Shown here one piece after another: positions 52,204 to 52,641 of a stretch of DNA of 52,641 nt (position 1 is its first letter; every line of letters begins with the position of its first letter). This DNA comes from an uncultured SAR86 cluster bacterium (GTDB lineage: Bacteria; Pseudomonadota; Gammaproteobacteria; Magnimaribacterales; AG-339-G14). A model generated the notes under the pieces. The model worked only from the letters and a program-made list of their open reading frames with translations. It did not search any database and was not told where the DNA came from. The translations under genes and the position numbers were made by a program. Location of the stretch: the NCBI GenBank assembly GCA_902527995.1, contig CABZRA010000005.1, positions 1-52,641 of the forward strand, in the 5' to 3' direction.

Positions 52204-52641
52204 ATGACTATAAGAAAAATTTTAACTTTTCCAGATCCAAAACTTAGAGAGGTTGCAGAAGAAGTTACTAATTTTGATTCCAATTTGAAGCAGCTAGCAG
52301 ATGACCTTCTAGATACAATGTACGAATTCAAAGGAATTGGATTGGCAGCAATTCAAATAGGCGTCAGAAAAAGAATTATAGTTGCTGACATATCAGAAGA
52401 AAGACAAGAGCCCCACATTTTTGTAAATCCAAAAATTAAAATCTTAAATGAAAATAAAAAGGGCGGTTACGATGAGGGGTGTTTATCGATTCCAGGTTTT
52501 TACGAAGAAGTAATTCGACCAACTCAAGTAGAAATAAGTTTTCAGAATCTCTCTGGCGAAAATGAGAAATTAATTCCTGAGGGTTTATTAGGAGTAGTTG
52601 TTCAACATGAAACCGATCATCTAGATGGGAAGCTCATGGTG
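52204..52641 (+). CDS. def: Peptide deformylase, N-terminal part (3' end outside window)
   Basis: Removes the formyl group from nascent proteins using Fe2+. The first 146 codons are present. All three catalytic motifs are visible: GIGLAAIQIG near residue 43, EGCLSIPG near residue 88, and HETDHLDG near residue 133. A TATAAT at 52171-52176 could be its -10. The missing tail is only about 20-25 residues; fmt normally follows. Confidence 0.95.
   Translation, partial: MTIRKILTFPDPKLREVAEEVTNFDSNLKQLADDLLDTMYEFKGIGLAAIQIGVRKRIIVADISEERQEPHIFVNPKIKILNENKKGGYDEGCLSIPGFYEEVIRPTQVEISFQNLSGENEKLIPEGLLGVVVQHETDHLDGKLMV

Noticed and set aside
1-52641. tRNA, rRNA, CRISPR arrays, insertion sequences
   Set aside because: No cloverleaf, ribosomal RNA segment, regular repeat-spacer array or transposase was recognised by reading; a covariance-model scan would be needed to exclude a missed tRNA.

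Overview
This AT-rich, tightly packed window looks like a chromosome segment of a free-living marine gammaproteobacterium with a streamlined genome, SAR86-like in style. That assignment is an inference. It rests on low GC, very short intergenic gaps, many 1-20 nt gene overlaps, and gammaproteobacterial neighbourhoods: lptM-lysA-dapF-DUF484-xerC-yigB, engB / cytochrome c4-dsbA near polA, and a complete aa3/caa3 oxidase assembly cluster. I see no tRNA, rRNA, CRISPR array, insertion sequence or prophage.

Layout. 1-7690: central metabolism (pgk partial and tkt leftward; metK, ahcY, argH and an Old Yellow Enzyme rightward). 7755-12169: the lptM-lysA-dapF-DUF484-xerC-HAD operon for lysine/peptidoglycan precursors and dimer resolution. 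12164-17816, leftward: a pseudoazurin-like cupredoxin, a methyltransferase, and a cytochrome c4-dsbA-CitE-MaoC-CaiB run whose last three genes look like a C5-dicarboxylyl-CoA (itaconate/mesaconate/citramalate type) module. 17901-23918: engB, an unrecognised CxxC protein, a secreted SnoaL-like protein, polA, dsbB, rmuC. 23960-26094: three tandem secreted paralogs, each apparently made of two ferredoxin-like (dimeric alpha/beta barrel-like) repeats. 26181-28743: a secreted nuclease, selO, then the only long gap, which holds a convincing 33-residue membrane micro-ORF with its own promoter, ribosome binding site and terminator. 28744-33597: an MDR oxidoreductase, then a compact DUF3604 lipoprotein / parvulin / HupE-UreJ cassette. 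33632-36798: a fourth double-repeat secreted protein, a GST, a DUF4345 membrane protein and a dienelactone-hydrolase-like enzyme. 36857-41042: pckA-gshA-quinone reductase. 41059-41988: two paralogous small membrane proteins behind a promoter carrying a near-perfect Fur-box-like palindrome. 42003-50207: coxB-coxA-cox11-coxC, SURF1, a small assembly protein, ctaA, ctaB and sco, with an embedded opposite-strand DUF2909 gene. 50258-52641: aroE, tsaC, purE and the 5' part of def.

How it fits together. The cytochrome c4, the cupredoxin and the haem-c-bearing CoxB form a plausible periplasmic electron route into the aa3-type oxidase, supported by DsbA/DsbB for disulfide chemistry and Sco/Cox11/SURF1/CtaA/CtaB for metal and haem insertion. 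The best candidates for undescribed biology are the DUF3604-parvulin-HupE cassette, the Fur-box-controlled membrane-protein pair, the 33-residue membrane peptide and the expanded double-repeat secreted family. Starts were moved inward from the longest open frame where a ribosome binding site, signal peptide or family start supported it (HAD, MaoC, polA, dsbB, the 26094 and 34441 secreted proteins, the 36798 hydrolase, the 45108 assembly protein).
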